Position numbers and translations under genes: made by a program
Assembly (NCBI GenBank): GCA_902363675.1
Contig: CABJAV010000057.1
Coordinates: forward strand, 1-7,216
DNA length: 7,216 nucleotides
DNA from: Lachnospiraceae bacterium
GTDB taxonomy: Bacteria; Bacillota; Clostridia; Lachnospirales; Lachnospiraceae
Direction of reading: 5' to 3'
The notes under the pieces: model-generated
The model's database searches: none
Told to the model about the DNA's origin: nothing
The model's input: the letters and a program-made list of their open reading frames with translations, nothing else
Part shown: positions 1 to 6,776 of the stretch, one piece after another
How positions within the stretch are numbered: the first letter of the stretch is position 1
How the letters are laid out: each line of letters starts with the position of its first letter

Positions 1-70
1 ATATAATACCACTTATGGCTGACAAAATCCTCATTTATGTGAAGTTTTCAAGGTACAAATTTATGGTTAT

Positions 71-94
71 AAGGTATCCTTGCTGGAATACCTT
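71..94. other. Hairpin just downstream of the truncated EAL gene
   Basis: An inverted repeat (AAGGTAT paired with ATACCTT, extended by a wobble and one further pair, with a loop of about 6 nt) begins about 7 bases after the stop codon of the EAL gene. The position suits a transcript end, but on the minus strand it is followed by ATAACC rather than a U-run, so it is not a classical intrinsic terminator. On the plus strand it is followed by TTTT. The rest of positions 1-101 shows no coding signal and no continuation of an EAL domain in the downstream frames I read. Confidence 0.25.
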
Positions 95-101
95 TTGACC
101 C

Positions 102-1568
102 TCAAATCATAATATCCCTTATAAAGCTCATGTCAATCTTAATTTCGTCCACTGGCAAATTTAACGCCATGCTCGACGATGCACTTCCTGTGCCATAATC
201 ATCGATTGCAAACTTTATACCGAATTTTTTCAAAAATGTAACTGTCTCTTTAATTACAGACTGTGGCAAAGAACCACACCTCTCTGTAATTTCTAGACAA
301 AGATGATCGGCCGGATAATGAATTTCGTCCAATAGCTTTAATACGACCTTACAAAAAGACTGCCTCTCTAACTGCTTTGCAGAAACATTGACATTGATGA
401 AAAATTTCGGGTTGATAGCAAGAAATTTCAAGCCATCACGCAAAGCTGTCTCCAATACAAAATTGCCCAATTCATACATAGACGGATCATTCTCCAACCA
501 GTCGATAAACATGTCTGGAGATGCCACTCCGTATGGTTCCCTTTTCCATCGAACCAACGCTTCTGCACCTACAATACTTCCATCTTTTGAATTAACTACC
601 GGTTGGTATTCCACATAAAAACCATCACATTGATTAAGTACGGACTGATGGATTATTTTCATGAGATCCAGGCTGGCTCCGCTGTTTGTACGCACCAGAT
701 CATTAAAAAACAATACTTCTGTGCCTCGTCTCTCCTGTGCTTTTTCCAATGTATATTCCAACTTACTCTGTACAATACTTGTCTCACCTACATAATTTTC
801 AAGTATGAGACCACCTGCATAAATGTTGAACTCAAAATAATGTCCGCCAATGCTGATATTACCATCCAGCTCCGCATGGATACGATCCATGAATATCTCC
901 GCTTCATTTCGGTCTGCATCCCGCAATATAAAGGCAAAATTTGTACTGTTCATACGATATACAGCTGTTTCAGCGTCCATCATATATATGAACCGCATAG
1001 AGATTTCCTGTTGAATCTTATCGCTATAATTTTTTCCATATAAAATATTGATGTCGCTGATATGATCCAGTTCAATCTCAAGTATCGCCACTTTCCGCTG
1101 AGTTTTTATATATTCTTTCAAGTCCTTTTCAAACTTTACCTGTCCAAACAAGCAGGTTAACGGGTCTATCTGCGGTATTGCATTTTCATTTTTCAGGACC
1201 ATAACAAGATAACTACGTCCGCTTTTTTCTACAATATCCATAAAAAAGCCAAGCATACTATATTGTTCTTTTTTCCCCATACGAATAAAAAGCAGATCTG
1301 ACAGTTTTTCACCCTTAAGGCGCAATTCTATTTCCCGTATATACTCTTCCCGATCATGTGGATGCACACAATCTAACACTTCATGGTAGAAATCGTGATG
1401 CCAATTTTCCTCCATCCCAAAAAAATCTGCTGTTTTCTTTGGAACAAACGTAATATCATTCTGCAGATCCGTGACCAGCAAATACGAATTTAGTGTTAAA
1501 TCTGTAATCTTACTGGCAATTTCCGTATAAAAGTCGCTGTCCTCTATCCAGAATTTTTGTTCTCCCAT
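102..1568 (-). CDS. PAS-like / degenerate GGDEF / truncated EAL protein
   Basis: This 488-residue cytoplasmic protein belongs to the cyclic-di-GMP signalling families. Residues about 25-130 resemble a PAS-type sensor segment. Residues about 134-290 are a GGDEF domain that starts with DPLTCLF, but the signature is NSTNF (207-211), so diguanylate cyclase activity is not expected. Residues about 317-488 are an EAL phosphodiesterase domain with E336 in EALVRW, N394, E426 and E429 in LEITE, D456-D457 in DDYGTG and K477 in KIDMSF. The frame stops right after SFIRDIMI. A normal EAL domain continues for roughly 80 residues, including the AEGVE glutamate and the QGY glutamine, and these are absent, so catalysis is probably lost. 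The ATG start is preceded by GAGGGG at 8 nt spacing. The gene begins 17 bases after the stop of the upstream HD-GYP/GGDEF gene, so the two are very likely cotranscribed. It could be a decaying gene or a non-catalytic regulator. Confidence 0.88.
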   Translation of the reverse strand: MGEQKFWIEDSDFYTEIASKITDLTLNSYLLVTDLQNDITFVPKKTADFFGMEENWHHDFYHEVLDCVHPHDREEYIREIELRLKGEKLSDLLFIRMGKKEQYSMLGFFMDIVEKSGRSYLVMVLKNENAIPQIDPLTCLFGQVKFEKDLKEYIKTQRKVAILEIELDHISDINILYGKNYSDKIQQEISMRFIYMMDAETAVYRMNSTNFAFILRDADRNEAEIFMDRIHAELDGNISIGGHYFEFNIYAGGLILENYVGETSIVQSKLEYTLEKAQERRGTEVLFFNDLVRTNSGASLDLMKIIHQSVLNQCDGFYVEYQPVVNSKDGSIVGAEALVRWKREPYGVASPDMFIDWLENDPSMYELGNFVLETALRDGLKFLAINPKFFINVNVSAKQLERQSFCKVVLKLLDEIHYPADHLCLEITERCGSLPQSVIKETVTFLKKFGIKFAIDDYGTGSASSSMALNLPVDEIKIDMSFIRDIMI

Positions 1569-1585
1569 CCATTCATCCCCTCATC

Positions 1586-4402
1586 TTACTGATCATTTTG
1601 CTTTTCCATCATTGGAATAGCTTCATAACTTGGTTTGAAGAAATCTTTATCACACATTTTATAATACTGCATGAAAATTCTTTCCATAATTTTTTCAATC
1701 TGACTTGCCTTAGGTTCAAACAAAATAATCAGATATTGCATGGAACTGTATCGTGTACAAATATCCACCTTTCGAATTTTCTGTCGAATTGAAGTCTCCA
1801 TGCACTCCAGTGCCTGTTCGATATTTTCTATGTACATTGCATGGTCTGGCAGAGTATCCATTGTTACCATTACAAGATAACAATTATGCTTGTAACGCTC
1901 ACCCAGACTGTTTATATACTCATATATCCTGGCAAAATCTCTGTAATCCAGATCCAGCGCGCCGGAATAGCTTCCACTCTCCCGCAAAGCCCGGGCAATG
2001 GTCTCTAAATCTTTACTGATTTCCGATTCCTGCATGTTTTTCTGTTGCAATTGCTGGTAAAAGAAAAAGTCTGCTTTTCCATTCTGTTTTACATAATATA
2101 AAGCCTTGTCCGCATTCATATAACACTCTTCAAATATATCACCTTTCCTGCTCATGCAAAGACCGGCTGATATCGACGCCGCTTTTACCTCCACATCTTT
2201 GTCAGTTTTTTCCTTAAACGCATGGAATATCCGGCTTACACATGCCTTTACCTGTTCTTTGTCATCTTCCGGCAGAAAAAGAAGGAATTCATCACCGCCC
2301 AGCCGGCATGCAACGGAGCCATTCTCCTCATTTTTCAGAAGATTTCCAAGCAGCTTCAAAGCACGGTCGCCGGCTTTATGTCCATAGATATCATTGATTT
2401 TCTTCAGATTATCCATATCCATGAAAACAAGACAGCCATCCTGTTGTTGCATTAGCTGTGCGATTGCAGCTTCTCCACGATTCCGCATTGGAAGTCCGGT
2501 GAGATAATCATAACTTTCCATATTTTCGTGACTTTTCATAGTGGTCATTATATTGGAAATAAATTTGCCTGTCTCAATCTCTGCATCCGACAGACTCCCT
2601 TTTATATTCATCAAATAATTTTCTTCAATTGTAAGACAGCCCTCATCCATAAGTTTCAATAACACATCTGCAACATCCGGATCAAATTGTTTTCCCCGGT
2701 TCTCTTGAATTTCCTTACGAATCTGCTCCTGTGATAACGCATCTCTGTAGATCCGTTTGGAACTCATAGCATCATAACTGTCTGCCACGGCAACAATTCG
2801 TGCATGAATCGGAATTTCTTCCCCTGCAAGACCATCAGGATACCCCTTTCCGTCGTACCGCTCATGGTGATATTTTGCAATCTCAGCCACATGATCAATG
2901 ATCGTAATATTCTTTAAAATATCTGCTCCGATGACCGTATGTGCCTTGATCAGCTCATACTCTTCCTCCGTAAGGCTGGTCGGTTTATTTAAAATTGCAT
3001 CCGGTATGCCGATTTTTCCCACATCATACATATAAACTGCATCTTTTAAATTTGAAATTTCCGTTGCATCCCATCCCATTTTTTCTGCAATCATTGCTGC
3101 ATACTCAGCAACACGAAAGGAATGTCCTCTCATATACTCATCTTTTGCTTCGATAGTAGTGGACAATGTCTGTATCATCTGCAGAGAAGTTTTTTCCGTC
3201 TGTCTCCTTCGCTTTTCAATTTCTTCTTTTTGCCGCTTTTGTTCCATATTGCGAACATTTTTTATTGTCCGGATAATATTAACAAACAGCAATATAGCCA
3301 GACCAATGCCGGTAAATACCCCTGACAGTGTTACGACAAAATAGACGGATGCAGCCTCAATCACCACAGAAATCATAGCGATGACCATCCCCACCAAAAC
3401 CAGATGATATTCACTTGCTGCACCTGAACGAATGTCTTTGATAAATGTAACTGCAATCACTACAAAGGATAACGCCAGCACAACATGTGCAGCCGGAAGG
3501 GTCTGAATATAATCTGCCACTCCAGCAAGCTGCAATACCGTACTGACACCAAGATTCAATACGGCAACTGCTTCAATATAATGATATACTTTGCGATACC
3601 TTCCCTTTTGCACACTGTCTATATAAAAAAGCAAAGGTATCGGACAAATCATTACTACTATAAAGCAAAGTGCGGAAAGAACCGATGTATTCGGTACCCA
3701 TAACTGGCGCAGCTTTGACTCTCCAATCATCCATACGGCTCCAACAATCATACACCAGCCCAAGTACTCCATGTCGAACTTCGTATAATACACAATTCCA
3801 AGTGCAATGCTGAAAAGAACCGTAATTACACCTGCAAACAAGATGAATAAGGCCATCACTGTTTCCATGCCGTATTCATCAAAAATCTGCGCCCAGATGT
3901 CGCCTCTTTCACCACAATAGATTGTGTTTACCACACCCGCATAATTTGAAGTATGTGTGGTCAGTTCCAGCCGAACTTCTTTTCCTGCATCTTTTTCCGA
4001 AGTTAGACAAAAAATATATCGACTGGCAGAATTCTTTCCAAACGGTCTTGTATCTGTTGTATCATATTTTGTGCGTAACTTACCATCTATATAAAAACTT
4101 ACATCCTGTAAAGACGAACGTATGGCCAGTGTATTCTCATTGTAATTTTCCGGCAGCCGCGTCGTAAGCACCATCGTTTCGTTTACAGCTACATCATACA
4201 CACCAGGCACCTTGATTACTTCCTGTGTTCCATCCGATTTGTGCCAGATGAATTTTCCCTGATATGTGATGTTTTGGAGTTTCATGCTCTCGCTGCGCTC
4301 ACTCGGGTAAGCAATTTCCGCAGCAAAAAATCCCACAAAAATCAATAGCATCAATATGTAGAGTACGCTTTGCCTCTTTTTACTAACTGCATAACTTTCC
4401 AT
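1586..4402 (-). CDS. Membrane HD-GYP plus GGDEF cyclic-di-GMP signalling protein
   Basis: This is a 938-residue membrane protein. There is one transmembrane segment at about 12-31, then an extracytoplasmic domain at about 32-180. About seven hydrophobic segments follow at 181-377, in the style of 7TMR-DISM receptors, and a charged coiled linker at 380-410 leads into the cytoplasm. An HD-GYP domain spans about 411-590, with H427 in RGHSFR, HHERYDGKGYP at 512-522 and AVADSYDAM. The HD pair itself reads Y459-D460 (VYMYDVGKIGIP), which removes a metal-ligand histidine. A full GGDEF domain spans about 630-782 (YDYLTGLP, FMDMDNLKKINDIYGH, LGGDEF at 701-706) and should make cyclic-di-GMP. The RxxD inhibitory site is missing; ENGS sits in its place. 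Residues about 818-920 look like a second, eroded GGDEF, with RYSSMQY where RYGGDEF would be. The start has GAGGAG about 8 nt upstream. The gene lies 40 bases after the flavin reductase gene with no terminator seen between them. Ligand and output are unknown. Confidence 0.92.
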   Translation of the reverse strand: MESYAVSKKRQSVLYILMLLIFVGFFAAEIAYPSERSESMKLQNITYQGKFIWHKSDGTQEVIKVPGVYDVAVNETMVLTTRLPENYNENTLAIRSSLQDVSFYIDGKLRTKYDTTDTRPFGKNSASRYIFCLTSEKDAGKEVRLELTTHTSNYAGVVNTIYCGERGDIWAQIFDEYGMETVMALFILFAGVITVLFSIALGIVYYTKFDMEYLGWCMIVGAVWMIGESKLRQLWVPNTSVLSALCFIVVMICPIPLLFYIDSVQKGRYRKVYHYIEAVAVLNLGVSTVLQLAGVADYIQTLPAAHVVLALSFVVIAVTFIKDIRSGAASEYHLVLVGMVIAMISVVIEAASVYFVVTLSGVFTGIGLAILLFVNIIRTIKNVRNMEQKRQKEEIEKRRRQTEKTSLQMIQTLSTTIEAKDEYMRGHSFRVAEYAAMIAEKMGWDATEISNLKDAVYMYDVGKIGIPDAILNKPTSLTEEEYELIKAHTVIGADILKNITIIDHVAEIAKYHHERYDGKGYPDGLAGEEIPIHARIVAVADSYDAMSSKRIYRDALSQEQIRKEIQENRGKQFDPDVADVLLKLMDEGCLTIEENYLMNIKGSLSDAEIETGKFISNIMTTMKSHENMESYDYLTGLPMRNRGEAAIAQLMQQQDGCLVFMDMDNLKKINDIYGHKAGDRALKLLGNLLKNEENGSVACRLGGDEFLLFLPEDDKEQVKACVSRIFHAFKEKTDKDVEVKAASISAGLCMSRKGDIFEECYMNADKALYYVKQNGKADFFFYQQLQQKNMQESEISKDLETIARALRESGSYSGALDLDYRDFARIYEYINSLGERYKHNCYLVMVTMDTLPDHAMYIENIEQALECMETSIRQKIRKVDICTRYSSMQYLIILFEPKASQIEKIMERIFMQYYKMCDKDFFKPSYEAIPMMEKQNDQ

Positions 4403-4442
4403 ATTTTTATCTCCTCTTTACGTTGCGTTGAATATCAGCCCC

Positions 4443-4997
4443 TTACTTTTTCAGTTTTAATCCATCACTAAATGCATTTCCAACAATTGCTCCAAGCGCA
4501 ATATACTTGTTATTTACCGGATCATAGGTAATCGGCTTAAGTTTTGCCGGATCAATCTTTCCATCTGTCAGAATGCTCTCATCTGCATTCACATTCATGA
4601 TCTCACCGATGAGAATTCCATCCGTAAAACTCTTCACTTTACACTCTAGTGCCATCGGTAATTCTTCGATCAACGGCGCATTCACGTTTTCACTTTTGAT
4701 TGCGTGAAAACCTGCTCTTGCAAACTTATCCGGCACTTTATTTGCAGACTCTACCCCTACATAATCACAGGCAACCACAGTATCTTCGGTTGCAAAGCTT
4801 ACCGTAAACGCCCCCGTCTTTTTCAGATTTTCTGTTGTCTTGTGATTGGACATGCTGATAGAAATCTCATTCATATCTGTAATACAGCCCCATGCTGCGT
4901 TCATCGCATCCGGAGCTCCATTCTCATCGTACGTTCCTATAATCAGTACCGGCATCGGGTACACAAATGGTTTTGCACCAAAATCAACTCTGCTCAT
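4443..4997 (-). CDS. Flavin reductase-like (flavoredoxin family) protein
   Basis: The 184-residue protein matches the FMN-binding split-barrel flavin reductase/flavoredoxin family in length and order of motifs. It has an N-terminal strand with PMPVLIIGTYDENG, then DAMNAAWGCITD (30-41) and NHKTTENLKKTGAFTVSF (51-68). Next come DYVGVESANKVPDKF (78-92), PLIEELPMALECKV (108-121) and a final barrel strand at ILIGEIMNV. Such proteins bind FMN and act in the cytoplasm as NAD(P)H:flavin reductases or electron carriers; the donor and acceptor cannot be read from sequence. AGGAGG (5005-5010) lies 7 nt before the ATG, which supports this start. It is the first gene of the apparent operon with the two cyclic-di-GMP proteins. 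A PerR-like box overlaps its likely -10, which would fit a redox or peroxide role, but that is inference. Confidence 0.9.
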   Translation of the reverse strand: MSRVDFGAKPFVYPMPVLIIGTYDENGAPDAMNAAWGCITDMNEISISMSNHKTTENLKKTGAFTVSFATEDTVVACDYVGVESANKVPDKFARAGFHAIKSENVNAPLIEELPMALECKVKSFTDGILIGEIMNVNADESILTDGKIDPAKLKPITYDPVNNKYIALGAIVGNAFSDGLKLKK

Positions 4998-5018
4998 TGT
5001 TTTTCCTCCTGTTTGTCA

Positions 5019-5033
5019 ATATGATTATTATAA
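5019..5033 (-). promoter_or_regulatory. Possible PerR-like box over the -10 of the flavin reductase operon
   Basis: Read on the minus strand, this 15-mer is TTATAATAATCATAT. It matches the Bacillus/Clostridium PerR consensus TTATAATNATTATAA at 12 of 14 defined positions. It contains a TATAAT -10 hexamer (5027-5032), which would put the transcription start near 5020, about 23 nt upstream of the first gene's start codon. No good -35 is visible 17 nt upstream. The region is very AT-rich, so a chance match is a real possibility. Confidence 0.3.
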
Positions 5034-5086
5034 CAAATTCAAAACTAATTTACTATAAATTATACATGTTCTCTCCTGTTATTATT

Positions 5087-5482
5087 ATGAATCACATTAC
5101 CGCATCAAACACATCCGACGCTGCCATAATTCTAGCACACAATGGAATTTGTTTTCTTGATAGGCCATCCTCAAACTTATCAACCTGTTTGCACCCATAT
5201 GATCTTGCAGTTTTACATGATGCAACATATCAAGTTTTCATAGAAAACTTGACACTATCTCTGCTATCTGTTACTCAAATCAATTATAGAGGCACTGCTA
5301 TAATGATACTTCTGAATTCGTGCTATGAACTTTCCATTGATCATATTATACAAAAATTTCAGGCAACAAAACAAGTTGTCTTTTTATGCACAATGTATCA
5401 ATTTTACAGATGCATGAATTTACTCTTTTACGTCAGCAAATTCAAAATCATATTTTTAATCATACGAATTTCCAGCGGATGA
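5087..5482 (+). CDS. Possible small protein of unknown function, divergent from the flavin reductase gene
   Basis: A plus-strand frame beginning at ATG 5087 (MNHITASNTS) runs 131 codons to a TGA at 5480-5482. I recognise no family. The frame is also open upstream of 5087, back into the antisense of the flavin reductase gene. Support comes from about 113 codons without a stop in AT-rich DNA that no other gene explains, and from a mixed composition that looks protein-like (for example QKFQATKQVVFLCTMYQF). Against it, no Shine-Dalgarno sequence precedes ATG 5087 or ATG 5063, there is an unusual load of Cys and hydrophobic residues, and the last 55 bases overlap the nuclease-like gene on the other strand. 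A weak promoter (TTCAAA, 17 bp, TATACA, 5038-5066) could serve it. It may be a real small gene, a relic, or chance. Confidence 0.3.
   Translation: MNHITASNTSDAAIILAHNGICFLDRPSSNLSTCLHPYDLAVLHDATYQVFIENLTLSLLSVTQINYRGTAIMILLNSCYELSIDHIIQKFQATKQVVFLCTMYQFYRCMNLLFYVSKFKIIFLIIRISSG
5230..5252. repeat. Perfect 10-bp inverted repeat with a 3-nt centre
   Basis: TCAAGTTTTC at 5230-5239 is followed by ATA and then its exact reverse complement, GAAAACTTGA, at 5243-5252. No U-run follows on either strand, so it is not an intrinsic terminator. It is long enough to be an operator for a dimeric regulator or a stable RNA hairpin. It falls inside the doubtful plus-strand frame at 5087-5482, about 175 bp past the 3' end of the nuclease-like gene. 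Confidence 0.55.
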
Positions 5483-6249
5483 TCTTCTGTTTCAAAAGTG
5501 AATAAAACATCTGTCCCCGGCAACAAATGATTCTCATAATACAAATTGTTCTTCCAAACAAAATCAGAAACATACTCTGGGTTGCTCATAAGTCCCGCGT
5601 GCTCCCAATAAGTAAGTTTTCCGGTTTGCGTATTTATAATTGTAAAGTCTGGATAAATAAGAATGTCGCGTCCATTATATTTTAATATAAGTGGCCGCTC
5701 ATATTTGTAAAGAAGCTGATCTGCTTCCATATGCAAAAGATTTGCTATAATTACCTCTGACTTGGAACGTACATACTCTCCTGCATTTGTTTCATATCGC
5801 AATGCCTCCGGGTATTTATTGCATGGTTCATATGTTTCCTGTTTCCATGCCTGAATCCGCCTGATACAATTCTCTTCCAATGGTATAACCAACGACTGTC
5901 TGTCTTCTGTCATTGATTCGTATATCTGCATTTCCTTATCATAACAATATGCTTTCTCAAAATTTTCAAGTAACTTCAAATTCTTCTGTAAAATAGGCTC
6001 TACTTTTTCATAATAACCTTTTTGCGCCAACAACTGAATCTGTTTCTCCTCCTTTTTTGAAAGATACTTTCTTATATATTTTAAGTTCTCGTCATGATAC
6101 TGCCACTTATAATAAATCTTTTTTTGCTTATGTGTAATTATCAAAGAACCTTTTGGTACCGTCTTCTGAAACCGCTGAATCCTATCCAACAAATCCCTTG
6201 TTTCTTTTATTTGTTTTCTTACTTGTTTCTGAAATAATTGCATCCCCAA
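5428..6249 (-). CDS. Hypothetical protein with a PD-(D/E)XK nuclease-like C-terminal half
   Basis: This 273-residue soluble protein has two parts. Residues 1-135 are basic, mostly helical and coiled-coil-like (many Lys, Glu and Gln), with no recognisable DNA-binding motif. Residues about 155-250 carry a pattern typical of PD-(D/E)XK nuclease folds: RSKSEVIIANLL (helix with E165), YKYERPL (E184), then a YPDFTI strand (P200, D201) and YWEHAGL (E216, H217), with K233 further on. The usual E-x-K is replaced by E-H, so activity is uncertain. I do not recognise a named family. The given start is TTG at 6247-6249, with AGGA 6 nt upstream. An in-frame ATG two codons later (6241-6243) is also possible, at 12 nt spacing. 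The six-unit GTAC repeat array ends 27 bases before this start, so the array forms the leader or promoter region of the gene. The partner and substrate are unknown. Confidence 0.8.
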   Translation of the reverse strand: MGMQLFQKQVRKQIKETRDLLDRIQRFQKTVPKGSLIITHKQKKIYYKWQYHDENLKYIRKYLSKKEEKQIQLLAQKGYYEKVEPILQKNLKLLENFEKAYCYDKEMQIYESMTEDRQSLVIPLEENCIRRIQAWKQETYEPCNKYPEALRYETNAGEYVRSKSEVIIANLLHMEADQLLYKYERPLILKYNGRDILIYPDFTIINTQTGKLTYWEHAGLMSNPEYVSDFVWKNNLYYENHLLPGTDVLFTFETEDHPLEIRMIKNMILNLLT

Positions 6250-6275
6250 TAATCGTCCTTTCCTTCTTTCTCGTA

Positions 6276-6673
6276 AAGTAGTACTAAAACCTCCTCATAA
6301 TCTTTTTAGTACTACTTATTTTGATTTTCGTATCCCACGCCCCCCAAAAGTAGTACACTAAATCCAACACCAACGTTTTTAGTACTACTTTTCACTTCTC
6401 TTTCGTCCATTTTTCTTTCAAAATAGTACATAACCACCCTCATTCGTTCGTTTAGTACTACATTTTTCTTTACTTTACTATAATTTTTGATAAAAAGTAG
6501 TACCTAATTGCTTTTACTCTTTCTTCTAGTACTACTTTCCCTTTACTTTCACTTGAATTTTCTGCTTTAAATAGTATCTAATAAGCTCTTTATGCACTTT
6601 TAGTACCACTTCTCCCATGTCGTCTTTCCAAAATCATCCAAAAACTGGTACCCCCACAGCAATTCAAACTAGT
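6276..6673. repeat. Array of six paired inverted GTAC half-sites, period 72-74 bp
   Basis: Left half-sites (consensus AAAAGTAGTAC) have GTAC cores at 6281, 6353, 6426, 6500, 6574 (GTAT here) and 6648. Right half-sites (consensus TTTTAGTACTACTTTT) have cores at 6309, 6382, 6455, 6529, 6603 and, at the MITE junction, 6672. The within-unit spacing is 28, 29, 29, 29, 29 and 24; the between-unit spacing is 44, 44, 45, 45 and 45. The first unit is a perfect 14-bp inverted repeat (6276-6289 with 6304-6317) with a 14-nt loop. Right halves are better kept than left, and changes in the third, fifth and sixth units are not compensated across the stem. That favours protein-binding sites over a conserved RNA hairpin. 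The sequence between cores varies and is pyrimidine-rich on the plus strand; the linkers before the fourth and fifth units share CTTTACTTT. It is not a CRISPR: repeats are short and come in inverted pairs with two alternating spacings. Confidence 0.85.
6645..6665 (+). repeat. 21-bp direct repeat flanking the MITE-like element (second copy 6831-6851)
   Basis: The 21 bases at 6645-6665 (beginning CTGGTACC and ending CAATTC) match 6831-6851 (beginning CTAGTACC and ending CAATTC) at 18 of 21 positions. Both contain a GTAC core, so they are probably neighbouring half-sites of the array, now on either side of the palindromic element. They could instead be a decayed long target-site duplication, but the TA/CTAG flanks of the palindrome make that less likely. 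Confidence 0.5.
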
Positions 6674-6706
6674 ATAGCGTTTTCTAAATAACTGAACCAT
6701 TTACGC

Positions 6707-6734
6707 AGAATATTTTTCAGAAAGTGCATGTCAA
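6707..6734 (-). promoter_or_regulatory. Candidate promoter in the MITE facing the array and nuclease-like gene
   Basis: On the minus strand a perfect -35 TTGACA (6729-6734) is followed after 16 nt by TATTCT (6707-6712), a 4-of-6 match to the -10. Transcription would start near 6700, pass through all six repeat units and reach the nuclease-like gene, giving a leader of about 450 nt. No comparable promoter was found within the array or in the 27 bases between the array and the gene. It is predicted from hexamers only. Confidence 0.4.
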
Positions 6735-6776
6735 AAAACGTAGGCGTAGCGGGCTACGCTGAGGATTTTTGGCATG
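6727..6776. terminator. Central hairpin of the MITE, possibly a two-way terminator
   Basis: CATGTCAAAAA (6727-6737) pairs with TTTTTGGCATG (6766-6776) with one G-T wobble. Inside lies a GC-rich hairpin, GCGTAG (6744-6749) with CTACGC (6754-6759) around CGGG. Reading either way, the GC-rich stem is followed about 5-6 nt later by five or six T residues, as in a bidirectional intrinsic terminator. It would insulate the array from transcription entering from the group II intron side. It may simply be the structural core of the element. Confidence 0.4.

Noticed and set aside
388..1043. Plus-strand open frames opposite the EAL gene
   Set aside because: They are antisense shadows of a well-supported coding region, with no ribosome binding sites or family features.
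1598..4167. Plus-strand and short minus-strand frames within the HD-GYP/GGDEF gene
   Set aside because: They overlap a gene with clear domain matches throughout and show no recognisable protein features.
4998..5086. Cyclic-di-GMP riboswitch upstream of the operon
   Set aside because: The leader is only about 23 nt from the likely start site and contains no GEMM-type conserved core.
5352..5388. Intrinsic terminator around CAAC/GTTG followed by TTTTT on the plus strand
   Set aside because: The stem is only 4-5 bp and AT-rich, and it points away from the gene whose end it would serve.
6290..6295. AGGAGG on the minus strand as the ribosome binding site of a leader peptide
   Set aside because: No ATG, GTG or TTG follows at a usable distance; it lies in the loop of the first hairpin of the array.
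6276..6673. CRISPR array
   Set aside because: The recurring element is a pair of inverted sites of about 11-16 bp with two alternating fixed spacings and imperfect copies; no Cas gene is present.
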